Origin: Pelomyxa schiedti
Lineage: Eukaryota; Evosea; Pelobiontida; Pelomyxidae
Assembly (NCBI GenBank): GCA_020536535.1
Contig: JAHLWZ010001000.1
Location: 1 to 31,380, forward strand
Reading direction: 5' to 3'
DNA length: 31,380 nucleotides
The notes below the pieces were generated by a model that saw nothing but the letters and a program-made list of their open reading frames with translations, did no database searches and had not been told where the DNA came from. Position numbers and translations under genes: made by a program. The stretch's first letter is position 1. The number at the start of each line of letters is the position of its first letter. Positions 8,866 through 17,591 of this stretch are shown here, piece by piece.

Positions 8866-9025
8866 TCGTGACACCACTCCCCGGTTGTGCGCGTGGTTCG
8901 TTCGTCGAAGTTGGAGTTGGTTTTTTTTTTTTTTTGGCAAGCGATGTGACTGTTGGTTTACGGTGTCGTTGTTTGTTGTTTTTTTTATTTGCCGTTCTAT
9001 TGGATGGTCCAAACGCGCTACCCAT

Positions 9026-9365
9026 CACTGAAATTTTTAATTATCTTTGTTCGCTTTTGTTCTTTTGATGGGTATTGGTGATGATTACCTAATCAAATCT
9101 TGGCTCAAAGATAGGCACACACCACCATCGGAGGCAGGTAGAGGAATTGCCTCAGGACAGAGTAGTGATCACCAAAGTTGGTAGTTCCCGAGATGGAACC
9201 CAGAGGGGTGATCTATCTTTCTTTGAAAGGTAACTCCGAAATTAAAATGGAAACGAACATTTGCGAAGTAAAAAAAAACAAACAAACGTTTTTGCGGCGG
9301 TACGCACACGCAAGCAGCAGCACCGTTTTGCGGCGTATTTTTACGGTAGTTGTGTAGTAGTTGGA
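9026..9365. other. Intergenic region between RWP-RK and the small GTPase
   Basis: Divergent upstream region of about 340 bp. It contains the nested inverted repeats at 9085-9234 and a 46-codon open frame from ATG 9069 with no recognisable motif. Promoters for both flanking genes should lie here. Confidence 0.4.
9085..9234. ncRNA. Candidate structured RNA (nested helices), unassigned
   Basis: Four nested pairings can be drawn by eye. ATTACCT (9085-9091) pairs with AGGTAAC (9228-9234, one G-U or mismatch). TCAAAGATAG (9106-9115) pairs with CTATCTTT..TTGA (9213-9226, 2-nt bulge). GAGGCA (9131-9136) pairs with TGCCTC (9148-9153). GATCACC (9167-9173) pairs with GGTGATC (9207-9213), enclosing GTTCC/GGAAC (9184-9188/9195-9199). 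Together they form a closed multi-branch fold of about 150 nt. I could not match it to a known snRNA, snoRNA, tRNA, RNase P/MRP or SRP RNA. It could be chance or a transcribed leader. Confidence 0.3.
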
Positions 9366-10417
9366 ATGGCGGAACCTGATAAATTCAACATCATCTTGTT
9401 GGGAGGTAGTTTTTTTTTTTTTTTTCTGCGACGTCTTTTCCTAATTGCATTAAAAAGAGGTCAACGTGGGAAAAACCTCCATTTTGGAACGTTTTGCTGT
9501 ATGATTTTCCTTTTCCTTTCTCGGTACTTAATGTAAACAATATTAGTTGGACCAATACAATGCGGTTCACCAAATTGCGGAACAGCAGGTGCGTTTTCTT
9601 GTGGGCCGTTAGTTGTGCTTATTTCTTTTTCAGTTTATCAAAGACTACCCTGAATACAATGCCTCTGTGGCGTTGGTATACTTTGTATTTTTTTCCCGCC
9701 TCTTCTTACATCTTCTTTCCTTTGCAGCTCGATACTGCCGGCCAAGAGCGATTCCACACTATTACAAGTATTTACCCCCTCTCCCGTATTAACACACATA
9801 CGTTGAATAACGAAAATGAAAACCGTAGGCACATACTATAAGGATGCACATTCAGCAATCATTGTTTATGACGTAAACAATCCTGACACATTAGAAGCAA
9901 TTCCTGCAATTATTAGGGAGCTGGAATGGTAAACTTCACATTTTTCTTTTCAGGATCTAACTTGGAAAGTTTTCGACAAGGAATACCCATGGTGTTGGTT
10001 GGGAACAAATCCGACTTGGAAAATGATTGTGACGCCACCAAAGTCACCGTTGTCTTCCCACGCCCGTAGTTTTATCACTAACTTCACATAGGACTATGAA
10101 GCCAAATACTCTCTCAAACACATGTATGTTGTTCAGCTCCACAACACACTCCACTTCAGGCTTTAATTGATTGTAGGTTTTGTAGCTGCAGAAAGGGTGA
10201 AGGTGTAAAGGAAATCTTTGATTTTATCGTCAAGGAAACACATGACCAGTAAGAAAATCTTCAACACTTCCTTTCAGTAACAAATACAACAAGGATGACC
10301 GCCAAACCCAAAGTTGATGCCGGACCAAAAATTGTAAAGGCCGATGACAGCCCCTCCGGCGGCAAAAAACCAAAAAAACCTAAAGATCCAAAGAAGCATG
10401 GGTGCACACTTCTGTAA
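9366..10417 (+). CDS. Rab/Ras-like small GTPase with C-terminal CTLL prenylation box (10 exons, 203 aa)
   Basis: A membrane-traffic or signalling GTPase switch. Ten exons from ATG 9366 to TAA 10417 sum to 204 codons. Introns are 9406-9457, 9499-9546, 9589-9633, 9676-9727, 9768-9828, 9929-9969, 10049-10091, 10124-10176 and 10249-10293. Motifs seen: P-loop GEVNVGKTS, G3 DTAGQERFHTITSTYYKDAH, AIIVYDVNN, G4 NKSD, and a weak G5 (CSCRKGEGV in place of SAKxGEGV). The C terminus is basic (GGKKPKKPKDPKKHG) and ends CTLL, a CaaX box whose final Leu favours geranylgeranylation. The switch I region (about residues 28-54) lacks a clear TIG threonine in the model used, so either exon 3 is in a different frame or the protein is divergent. 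The subfamily cannot be fixed from sequence alone. Confidence 0.85.
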
Positions 10418-10555
10418 CCAAACAAATAGGAAAAAAAAATAACTGTGTTTTTGCGGTCTTGTACAAGACAGTCTTATTTTGTTTGACAACAGTGATTCGC
10501 CAAATAGGGTCTCGGAAACAGGAACTGAATTTGGACGCAGAGAACGCAGCATATA
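10418..10555. other. Short convergent 3' region
   Basis: 138 bp separate the stop codons of the small GTPase (+) and TMA7 (-). The region is A/T-rich with no gene. Both 3' UTRs should lie here. Confidence 0.5.
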
Positions 10556-10964
10556 TTACGACTTCTTTCCGCTCTTTGAGATACCGCCTTGCTTACCAAG
10601 GGGTCCTCGTTGTTTGGCTGCAGCTTGCCTTTGTTGTTGTCAGTTTATAATAAACGGATTGGAACAGGGAAGCAAACATTTTTTTCAGTTCGGCAGCCTC
10701 GGCACTATAACCAAATTAGCTACTTATCAATACAATAGAAAAAGAGATGGGAAACGCACCGCTGACGGTCGCGGAGGGCCTGGTCAGTCTCGTCAACATC
10801 GCCTTTGTCTTTCTTTGGTGCTTTGAGTGGTTTCTTCTTCCCTCCTACGAGACCAACCGGTACGTTAAGTTGCAAAGCATAGCGACCAACAAACAAAAAA
10901 CAAAAAACAGTATTTTATCGTTGTGGGAATGGGAGGTGGGGTGTTACGCACCGTCCTTGCCCAT
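10556..10964 (-). CDS. TMA7: TMA7 / CCDC72-like translation machinery-associated protein (4 exons, 65 aa)
   Basis: TMA7 is a small, highly charged ribosome-associated protein conserved in eukaryotes. The coding sequence is hidden in four tiny exons, read from ATG 10964 to TAA 10556, with introns 10845-10951 (107 nt), 10705-10759 (55 nt) and 10629-10677 (49 nt). Spliced, it has 66 codons including the stop, matching the usual length of about 64 residues. Diagnostic segments are the N terminus MGKDGGKKKPLKAPKK, an acidic-then-helical middle (DETDQALRDRQRAEAAELKK), and the C terminus GPLGKQGGISKSGKKS. All three introns have GT-AG ends and phases that restore the family sequence. Exon 1 encodes only four full codons. 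No single-frame ORF would reveal this gene. Confidence 0.93.
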
Positions 10965-11103
10965 CTCGATTGATTTTTTTTTTTTTTTGTAAATTTCAAT
11001 TTGTGGAATCACAACATCAAGATGAAGAAAATGGTACCTCTGGGCAAGGAAGGAGACAGCGGTCCTTACTGCCCTACTTGTTTTTTGTGAGAGAGCAGAA
11101 TTG

Positions 11104-11176
11104 ACAAAAATGTTGTTCACAGACTTATGCCCAATGACAACAAACAATACACTGGGAAGATAGGCGGTTCCAACTC
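11104..11176. repeat. Diverged direct repeat, copy 1
   Basis: Contains AAAAATGTTGTTCAC then GCCCAATGACAACAA and GGCGGTTCCA. Copy 2 begins about 260 bp downstream in the same order and orientation. About three quarters of the positions agree by eye. Confidence 0.7.
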
Positions 11177-11363
11177 TGCTAGTTGCAAGCCCTAAGGCAG
11201 AACCTGAACTGCTTAGGTTTTGTTAACTAGCACCGCAGTGCCCGTCCAGCCACATGAAATCTCAACCCTACTGTGTGAAAAATTCATTGTGGGAGCCCAT
11301 TACAATCACTGAACACATTAACCGAATGAGTTGAGTCTGTGACTAGCTTGGAGAAAAAAATGA

Positions 11364-11436
11364 ACAAAAAATGTTATTCACGGCGGAGGCCCAATGACAA
11401 CAACCCATACAGTGGGTACTATGGCGGATTCCAGTA
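11364..11436. repeat. Diverged direct repeat, copy 2
   Basis: Contains AAAAATGTTATTCAC then GCCCAATGACAACAA and ATGGCGGATTCCA, matching copy 1 at 11104-11176. The spacing suggests either an old tandem duplication of about 260 bp or two insertions of a dispersed element. Confidence 0.7.
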
Positions 11437-11652
11437 TCTAGGCTAGTCATGAATCCTCAGGATGTACCCTCACTCCTTCGGTGATTAAAACTAGCTCCAC
11501 GTTCGATCTCGTCCCATCCGCCCTGCTTCCAACCCGGGGGCAGCCGAAAGCCCATTGTGGGATCTGAATCACACCCCCAATCACCTTCAAAGAACCGAAC
11601 CAAGTTTGGCAAACCATTTCGGCGCGTCATCAAAAACCGAAAAAAAAAAAAC

Positions 11653-13398
11653 ATGCTAGCGGTGCTCCCCGATGTCGCGCTCGAAGTTATCGCGTCGTTT
11701 CTTCCTTCGAAATCACTGTGCGCGCTTCGGCTTTGCTGCCGCACGTTCGCGCGATCTCGCGGCGTCGGCCTCGCGTTCGGCTCCCGCGCGAGCGCAAAGT
11801 CGGCGATGACAAAGTCGCACGTCGCGACGCTGTGCGTTTCGCTGACGAACGGGCTCCCGTTCTCCGACGCGTTTCTCGCCGAGGCGATCGCGATCGCCGA
11901 CAAGACCAAGAATTTGGCCGGGATCAAGCGGCTTATCGTGAACAAGCCTCAGTATCTCAAGACCGTCGGCTCGAACTCTGAGTGCGTGGCTGGCCAGCTC
12001 AAGGCGGGCTGTACTGATATTGTTGTGAGGATTCTGCAGCGCGGGGAGCCTCCTGTGGGTGTTCTGAGGGCTTCTGTGAAGGCCGCTGTGAAGTACTCCA
12101 ACGTGGAGGTTCTGGGGTGCATACTGTCTATGAGCAACGCGTACGAGGTTGTTCATGGCCTGCCTCTTAGTTCGTTTGTAGAGGGGAACAAGGAATGCAC
12201 CAGAATGCTGTGGAATGCCGGGAAGGCTCACGCTTGCAATTGGGACCCTGTGGAACTGTGGCGTGTGATGTGTTCTCCCAAGAGCGGGAATTCGCGGGTG
12301 TACCCTTCTGGCCTTTCTGTGATTGAGCCTCATGTGACTGCTGTGTTCCCTGATAGCGTGGTGTCAAAGAATTCACTGGAGGCCGCTGTGGCTTTGCACT
12401 TGCCCGGTTTTGTTAGGAAGGTATTGGATCACACTCCATCACTCGGGAAGAACTTTGTGGACTTTATCAAGTGGAGGGTGGATTTTGACAACTCACTGGA
12501 CGACGTGGCCATTGCTGGCTTCTGCTCTGGGGCCAAATTTCCCAAGTGTGACATAACATCCATCATAGGCAAAATGATGGAAACCTGCTCTTCCCGTGAG
12601 TTTTATCAGAGCTGTGCATCATGTGCTGCAACATATAGTATTCCTTGGATACTCCGTATTTTGGATAGGATACCAAGCCCACCAACTCCAAAGGAACTTA
12701 TTCTCGCCGATTTACTTACACCATCTCACATCAACGAGTTGGTTGCTGAAGACATCAATGAAATAGTTGCATGTGCACTATGTGCTCTAAAGGATACAGA
12801 GACCGGCTGGATGGTTGGGATGGAAACCATTATTAGATCAGATGCCCAGTCCATATCTGATTGGATAGGTGAAGCCCCTGGCACTATTGACCAGATATTC
12901 TCCACAAGAAGGAGTGGAATGTTGAACGGCAAAGTAGTACTGCTTCTACTCCAAGTCATTCCCACCTGGAGAGCTACTATGGCCGCCAACACACTCAGGG
13001 ATATACTCCTGTGGGTCAATGATGGGGACCCAAACTTCCCTGAAATATGTTCTGCTGTTCTTCAGCCTGCTACAAAAGTAAGTGCTCTGGAGTTTGTCAA
13101 GCTGAGGCCAAAGCGGCTGGCTGAGTTGCTCACCAACTGCAAGTTCTCACTCACTGACCACAACAACCCCTTCACTGTGAAGTGCTATTACAAGGAATCT
13201 GAAAGCACGTGGCACAACAAGTCCACAAAGGTAACCGTAACACCACTCACATTCACAGAGAGCAACAGGGCCCTCTGTGAGCTACTACGTGGGGCTGGTG
13301 CTAAGCAACTTGGTGGTGTCTGGGAGGGCATTATGTTCTGTGACCAGAAGCACCTGGCTTCACTTCTGGGAACCAAGCAAGACTTTAAGTTCTTCTAA
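11653..13398 (+). CDS. F-box protein with ankyrin-like helical repeats (581 aa, intronless)
   Basis: F-box proteins bring substrates to SCF ubiquitin ligases through Skp1. The N terminus fits an F-box: LPDVALEVIASFLPSKSLCA then LRLCCRTFARS (residues about 4-35). The rest is a long helical region with pairs such as AGCTDIVVRILQRGEPP and YSNVEVLGCILSMSN that look like degenerate ankyrin repeats. This combination is common in large amoebozoan families. The start is ATG 11653, just after an A-rich run; upstream in-frame codons lack an ATG. The first 350 bp are far more GC-rich than the rest. The stop at 13396-13398 faces the stop of the phosphatase gene 160 bp away. Confidence 0.8.
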   Translation: MLAVLPDVALEVIASFLPSKSLCALRLCCRTFARSRGVGLAFGSRASAKSAMTKSHVATLCVSLTNGLPFSDAFLAEAIAIADKTKNLAGIKRLIVNKPQYLKTVGSNSECVAGQLKAGCTDIVVRILQRGEPPVGVLRASVKAAVKYSNVEVLGCILSMSNAYEVVHGLPLSSFVEGNKECTRMLWNAGKAHACNWDPVELWRVMCSPKSGNSRVYPSGLSVIEPHVTAVFPDSVVSKNSLEAAVALHLPGFVRKVLDHTPSLGKNFVDFIKWRVDFDNSLDDVAIAGFCSGAKFPKCDITSIIGKMMETCSSREFYQSCASCAATYSIPWILRILDRIPSPPTPKELILADLLTPSHINELVAEDINEIVACALCALKDTETGWMVGMETIIRSDAQSISDWIGEAPGTIDQIFSTRRSGMLNGKVVLLLLQVIPTWRATMAANTLRDILLWVNDGDPNFPEICSAVLQPATKVSALEFVKLRPKRLAELLTNCKFSLTDHNNPFTVKCYYKESESTWHNKSTKVTVTPLTFTESNRALCELLRGAGAKQLGGVWEGIMFCDQKHLASLLGTKQDFKFF

Positions 13399-13558
13399 TC
13401 ACAACTGCAACGTAAGCCGAAAAAAAGCACCTAAAGTCACTTGCTACATTAAGAAACAAAAAAAAGGTCGAATTAGCAGAACGCCAGGTGTAGGTGATGA
13501 GCATTGGGTTATTGTTTCTGTTTTATTTGTGACTGGCTTGGTTTTCTTTGTGAACCGC

Positions 13559-14516
13559 TCAGGATTGTGGTGGTGCTGCAGTGCTTTTTTTTGACTCGTA
13601 GAACCTCTTAAGATTGCCAAATGTTGCTTGAACTCCTTCCAGAGGCACTGGCCCATACTTCTTCGCCGGGACTTCCATTCGGAAGAACACCTGAGGGCTG
13701 ATGTGGAGCATCCCATTCTCTTCAGAAGGGTCGGCCCAGAGCAAGTCCTTCAACAGCGGGGTTGCGGCTGGATACTTGTGAGTTGCAAGCGAAAGGAAAG
13801 GATGAGAACAACTCACTAGTTTCATGGTGCCGCTCTGACTGCCGTATGGCCTCCAGTGTCACATTAGCCCCAATGCCACCATGGCTCACAAACCAGCCTT
13901 TCATCTCTGGGTCATGGAAAGTAATCAAAGTGGCCAAGGGAAGGTTCTTGAAGAGTTCAACACATTCTTGCCATAACCTCATGCCATTACTGCCATACAC
14001 CTCCTTCAAACACTGATAATGATTGTTTTGGCCATAAGAACTGATCTTGGGACATTCATGATTGCCACGGTTGAGGTAAACACTTTGTGGATATCTCGTA
14101 ACGAGCAGGCACAAGGCAGCCAAGACATCAAGACCAAAGGCACCCCTGTCAATATAGTCACCTGTCACAGGTGTAAGAAAAATAGTAAGAATTGTAACAG
14201 TACCATTGAAAATCCATAAATTGGAATCAGATGGTTCTCCTCCAATAGCAATGGCTCTGAAAAAAAAAAAGAAATGGGAAAAAAGGCCAGAGGGGCAACT
14301 AGAGGGAACATACCGTTTCAGGCAGTCCCAGTTTCCACGCAAATCCCCAACAATGTTTATCGATGAAACATTCTTTGTGACCACAACTTCGTTCAGCAAG
14401 GATCTATTCTTGAGGACATCGGTGGCCTCTGTGATAAATTTCTTGTGGCTGGTGTAGAGATAAGCGATGAGAGTGCTATCGCGGGTGGTAGAAAACAAGA
14501 GCTCCCAGCTTCCCAT
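13559..14516 (-). pseudogene. Truncated PPP-family phosphatase (PP5/PPEF-like) missing metal ligands (269 aa)
   Basis: PPP enzymes use two metal ions to remove phosphate from Ser/Thr. Splicing 14257-14313, 14162-14203 and 13768-13816 from ATG 14516 gives 270 codons. Recognisable: GDYIDRG (86-92), RGNHE (117-121), SHGGI, and LLKDLLWADP. Two defects stand out. The GDxHG motif reads GDLRGNW (57-63), so the metal-binding His is Arg. The frame ends at FGNLKRFYES plus a short tail, so the C-terminal part of the domain (R-x-H and SAPNYC region, about 75 residues) is missing. The F-box gene ends 160 bp away, leaving no room for it. The introns are clean and the frame intact, so it may be an expressed pseudophosphatase rather than a dead gene. 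Confidence 0.8.
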
Positions 14517-14643
14517 GAGGTCACTTTGAACTGTCAGTGATTTGTGTCAGAAGAAAAGTTTAAAGGAGGAAAATGTGGGAGGTTGTCACACATGGGAAGT
14601 AAATCGGGTTGGGTGGAGGGTAGAACCTTTCGGGAGCAACTTA

Positions 14644-15581
14644 TCACAAACTGGTTAGGAAATCATCATTGAGAAGTGGGCTTACTTGAGGAGTGCGGGG
14701 TATCTGGTACGCTGGCAGAAACTCGCGCAGGTCTCGCGGTTTGTGGAACTTAAAGAGAAATGTTACACCAGAGAAAGAAAAGAATCTGTTGCACCTTGTT
14801 GTGCGGTACAAGTCGCAGGTGACCCATATTGATCAGGTCCGCGAAAAGGAGCTATTTATGTCAATTACGTTAAAACCATAAAGAAGTGGGCAAACAAACC
14901 TTGTGTGAGCTCTTGTAAATTTTTTGAAGCTTCTTCCCTTGACCGCTTTTTTCCAGCAACTAAAGGAGAAACATAAGAAACGAAGATTAACCACAGGGGT
15001 GCACCTTTGCCCTCCGTATCTTCACATGCAGCAAGTAGTTCTCGTCGTTGGGGAGGGTCTGGTACACTGGCAAAAACTTGTGCTTGTCTTTGTTCACAAC
15101 TCGTTGTGGGTACTTCGATAGAAGGTGTGACTTCCATCTGTAGTGCGGCATCTCCTTGCCCTATAAATAAAGTGTTATACTAAATAACGATACAAACGAT
15201 CACACTTTTTTCTTCTGTTGGACAAGCACGAGTTTGTGGCTCAGATGATCCATCCATCAAAGGTGGGCATATGAGTTGAGCTGAAGCACTCACTTTTTGG
15301 GACTCTGCCAGTGACAGTTGGGCAACTGGGAACTGTTGTTAGGTATGATAAACAAAGGTTGAATCTTCACCAGAAATTGAAAGTGATTCTGAAGGTTGGT
15401 TATCTGTGTTAATATTAACGCGGCAAAGGAACTTAATGAGAACTTGTACTACCGGCAGTTGAAAGTGCACACACAAGGTCTCTAACCGGCTCTTGATGGG
15501 TAATTTGTTGAGGGCTCTATGCGGTAATGTAAATTAGAGTACTGAGTAAAGTTAAAGTATTTTTACTGGTGCATCACTCAT
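14644..15581 (-). CDS. Unrecognised basic protein in nine short exons (179 aa)
   Basis: I do not recognise this family. Introns 15517-15566, 15404-15452, 15333-15370, 15215-15293, 15161-15203, 14960-15004, 14852-14899 and 14749-14794 join an ATG at 15581 to TGA 14644, giving exactly 180 codons. The N-terminal 50 residues are Ser/Pro/Gln-rich. The rest is basic and aromatic (HYRWKSHLLSKYPQRVVNKD), strongly codon-biased toward C/G-ending codons, and holds an internal duplication: KHKFLPVYQTLPND and DLREFLPAYQIPRTP. The duplication is visible in the DNA too. Choosing the other possible donor of the intron at 15161 (2 nt upstream) shifts the rest into a Ser/Gln-rich frame that also stays open. 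Codon bias favours the frame given here. Confidence 0.5.
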
Positions 15582-15642
15582 TTTGTCAGTTGCTACAACC
15601 AGTTTGGGTGCACTTAAACCAGTCACGTGAATCTTTCAATAA

Positions 15643-16585
15643 TTAGAATACAATAGAAGACGGAGTGGAGACTAGAGGCCCTACCTGTGCTTCTTCAATA
15701 TGTACATCAGAAACTCGTAGAGGAGGTTCCGCAACAAGCAGTGTGGGTGTAGGTGGTGGCGGCGGCGGCGGTGCGAATGGAGGGTATGTTACCACGGTAT
15801 CCAGGCTGTGGGTGTAAAGCCCAGGTTCCAAACAGAATATCTTCTTAACACCCGCTCTACCCCACCACGACAAACGGGGAGGTACCAGCCCTGGCTGATG
15901 TCGCACAAACCAGTGCCCACTATATTTTTTAGCCCTAACCCTATATGTATTATTGGCATAATAATAATAATAAAAAAAAAGCAACACATACATAAAACCA
16001 GTGCCGGCAAAGTGGGCCTTGACATCTGAAACAGTGGCACTATGAGGTACCTTGAAAACGGGCCTGGTGTTGGGCTCGAGTGGGAAATCACACGCAGTCG
16101 AACCGTCACCTCGGTTTCTCAGAAACAGAGGTGCAAAGGGAACGAAGTGGATCCAGAGTCCCTCAAATTCAAGGCCGTTCTCCAGCGCAGCGTGGGCGTC
16201 GGCTTCGGCGTGGAAGGTGAAGTAGAAGTACCCCCGAACCAGAGTCACATTAGATCTGCACCGAAAAAAACATCAGCCAATCACACACGCCTACAACGGC
16301 AGCCAAGCACAACCGCCACACAAGAGCACAAGAGCACGATGGGTTGAGTGCAGCAAGGGGGGCCACGCACACGACGGGGGGTTGCATCCTCGCCCACACG
16401 ACGGCAGGCACGGCGTCGGGGGGCAGCCCGAACCCACAGAGGGTAAGGGGTGGCAGGGGCACGCGGTGGGGCCCGTCGTCGGGCCACCCTGCGGCACAGG
16501 CGGCACGGCCAGGGCGGGGGTCGGGGGCCCGGGCTGGGGGGACAGCAGGCGGCGCACCGGGATGATCCCTGCTGGTTGGTTGCAT
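15643..16585 (-). CDS. RRM-type RNA-binding protein (3 exons, 213 aa)
   Basis: Introns 16256-16370 (115 nt) and 15806-15991 (186 nt) join an ATG at 16585 to TAA 15643, exactly 214 codons. The first exon is extremely GC-rich and encodes a Pro/Ala/Arg-rich leader of about 45 residues. An RRM follows: LTLCGFGLPPDAVPAVVW fits the first strand and helix, and SNVTLVRGYFYFTFHAEADA carries the RNP1-like RGYFYFTF. Then come AHAALENGLEFEGLWIHFV. A second beta-alpha-beta segment (VFKVPHSATVSDVKAHF) precedes a poly-Pro linker and an acidic end. The substrate RNA and pathway are unknown. It heads the same strand as the small gene at 14644-15581, 61 bp downstream. Confidence 0.68.
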
Positions 16586-16679
16586 TGTGGGATTGAGTTG
16601 TAGAACGTTGGGTTGTTGTGGTGGGGGACGACGGCACGGGTTCTAAATTGGCCCCCTGCTTCTTTCTAGATCAGATTAG

Positions 16680-16838
16680 ATGGTTGGTGAGAGCCGAGAG
16701 ACCGAGGAAATAGACTCAAAGATCCCCTTAATACCAACCACACGGCCATTTTTGGTGATAGTGTGCAGTGCAGGCTTTACCAATGTGTTATCTATGATTC
16801 TGTCAATTGCAAATCTGAATCATTTTCTGGTTTTTTAA
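16680..16838 (+). CDS. Small 52-residue ORF, hydrophobic C-terminal half
   Basis: ATG 16680 to TAA 16838. The N-terminal 20 residues are charged (MVGESRETEEIDSK). The rest is hydrophobic (FLVIVCSAGFTNVLSMILSI), enough for one membrane segment. An AATAAA-like sequence follows about 40 nt later. There is no homologue that I recognise. It could be a real short gene, a first exon, or chance. Confidence 0.3.
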   Translation: MVGESRETEEIDSKIPLIPTTRPFLVIVCSAGFTNVLSMILSIANLNHFLVF

Positions 16839-17097
16839 TTTCCTTTCTTTTAATTTCCTCTTTGTTTTTCCCATTTTATAATAAAAAGTAGCACGTAGGT
16901 GCCGTGCCGTGCCGGATTTACGACCAAAAATTAACACCGCACGCACTATGAACGACACACTGCAAGGTAATTAGTCTTCTCTGTTGTTTGATTTTCCCTG
17001 TGTAGCGTGCTATACTCCACAACTTATAAAAAAACAGCGCAAACAACGTATACCATGCACGTTGGTGCTGGTTGTCAACTCTAATTACAAACAAGAC

Positions 17098-17444
17098 CAA
17101 CAACAACGCAAATTGGGGCAAAGCAATTGCATTGCCAGCGAGGAGTTCTTCTTGGGAGGGATTGGGTAGTGTGGTGCGAGGTTTTTTTTCGAAGCCCACC
17201 CACTTTGCACCCCGATTTCGGCCATGGGGCTCTTCTGCACCACTCTCAAGCCGAATCACCACTACATCAAGGTATTTATTCCTTTTCGTTATTATGACCA
17301 CTAACATATTAAAAAAGAGTTGCACTCTCTGAGACAAAAACGAGATATGTCTCTGTCATCCACGAAGAAATATTGAGAGAAGATGATGTGATTGATGTTG
17401 ACAACAACAACAGTCAATCAATCAACAAACCGCGGCCGGCAACA
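17098..17444. repeat. Duplicated segment, copy 1
   Basis: Runs from a CAA-rich start through CGCAAATTGGGGCAAAGCA to CCGGCCGGCAACATG. It is identical by eye to the visible parts of copy 2 at 17592-17930. One splice-compatible reading on + joins an exon ending at 17273 to an exon from 17319 (GT-AG intron of about 45 nt), giving the peptide ALSETKTRYVSVIHEEILRE. It may be an exon pair of a gene fragment. Confidence 0.85.
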
Positions 17445-17591
17445 TGAAAGAATTCATCATCCTGATGTGACCATCATGACAGTGCCATCAAGTGTTCACT
17501 TCACTCTCGTGTATGATGACATCAAAGAGGTTGGTTCAGTTTTCGAAAATTCCACTCCAATCTAACTTCCCTCAGAGTGTGGTGGCAACAA

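Larger units (their letters stand above)
10965..11652. other. Intergenic region with a diverged direct repeat
   Basis: Between TMA7 (-) and the F-box gene (+), so promoters for both should be here. Two diverged copies of an approximately 70-bp sequence are present (listed separately). Apart from short chance frames I see no gene. Confidence 0.5.

Noticed and set aside
9160-9220. U1 snRNA stem-loop I
   Set aside because: GATCACC...AAAG looks similar, but no 5' ACTTACCTG lies at the right distance and no Sm site follows.
13444-13716. 90-codon minus-strand frame as C terminus of the phosphatase
   Set aside because: It is out of frame with LLKDLLWADP and lacks R-x-H and SAPNYC; joining it would need a splice that does not exist.
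15581-15643. RRM gene and the downstream nine-exon gene as a single transcript
   Set aside because: The RRM frame has its own stop at 15643 and the next gene has an ATG at 15581; joining is possible in phase only with an ad hoc intron.
16918-17337. 139-codon minus-strand frame in the duplicated segment
   Set aside because: No motif, and its composition changes abruptly at the duplication border; the plus-strand spliced reading is at least as good, so neither is called.
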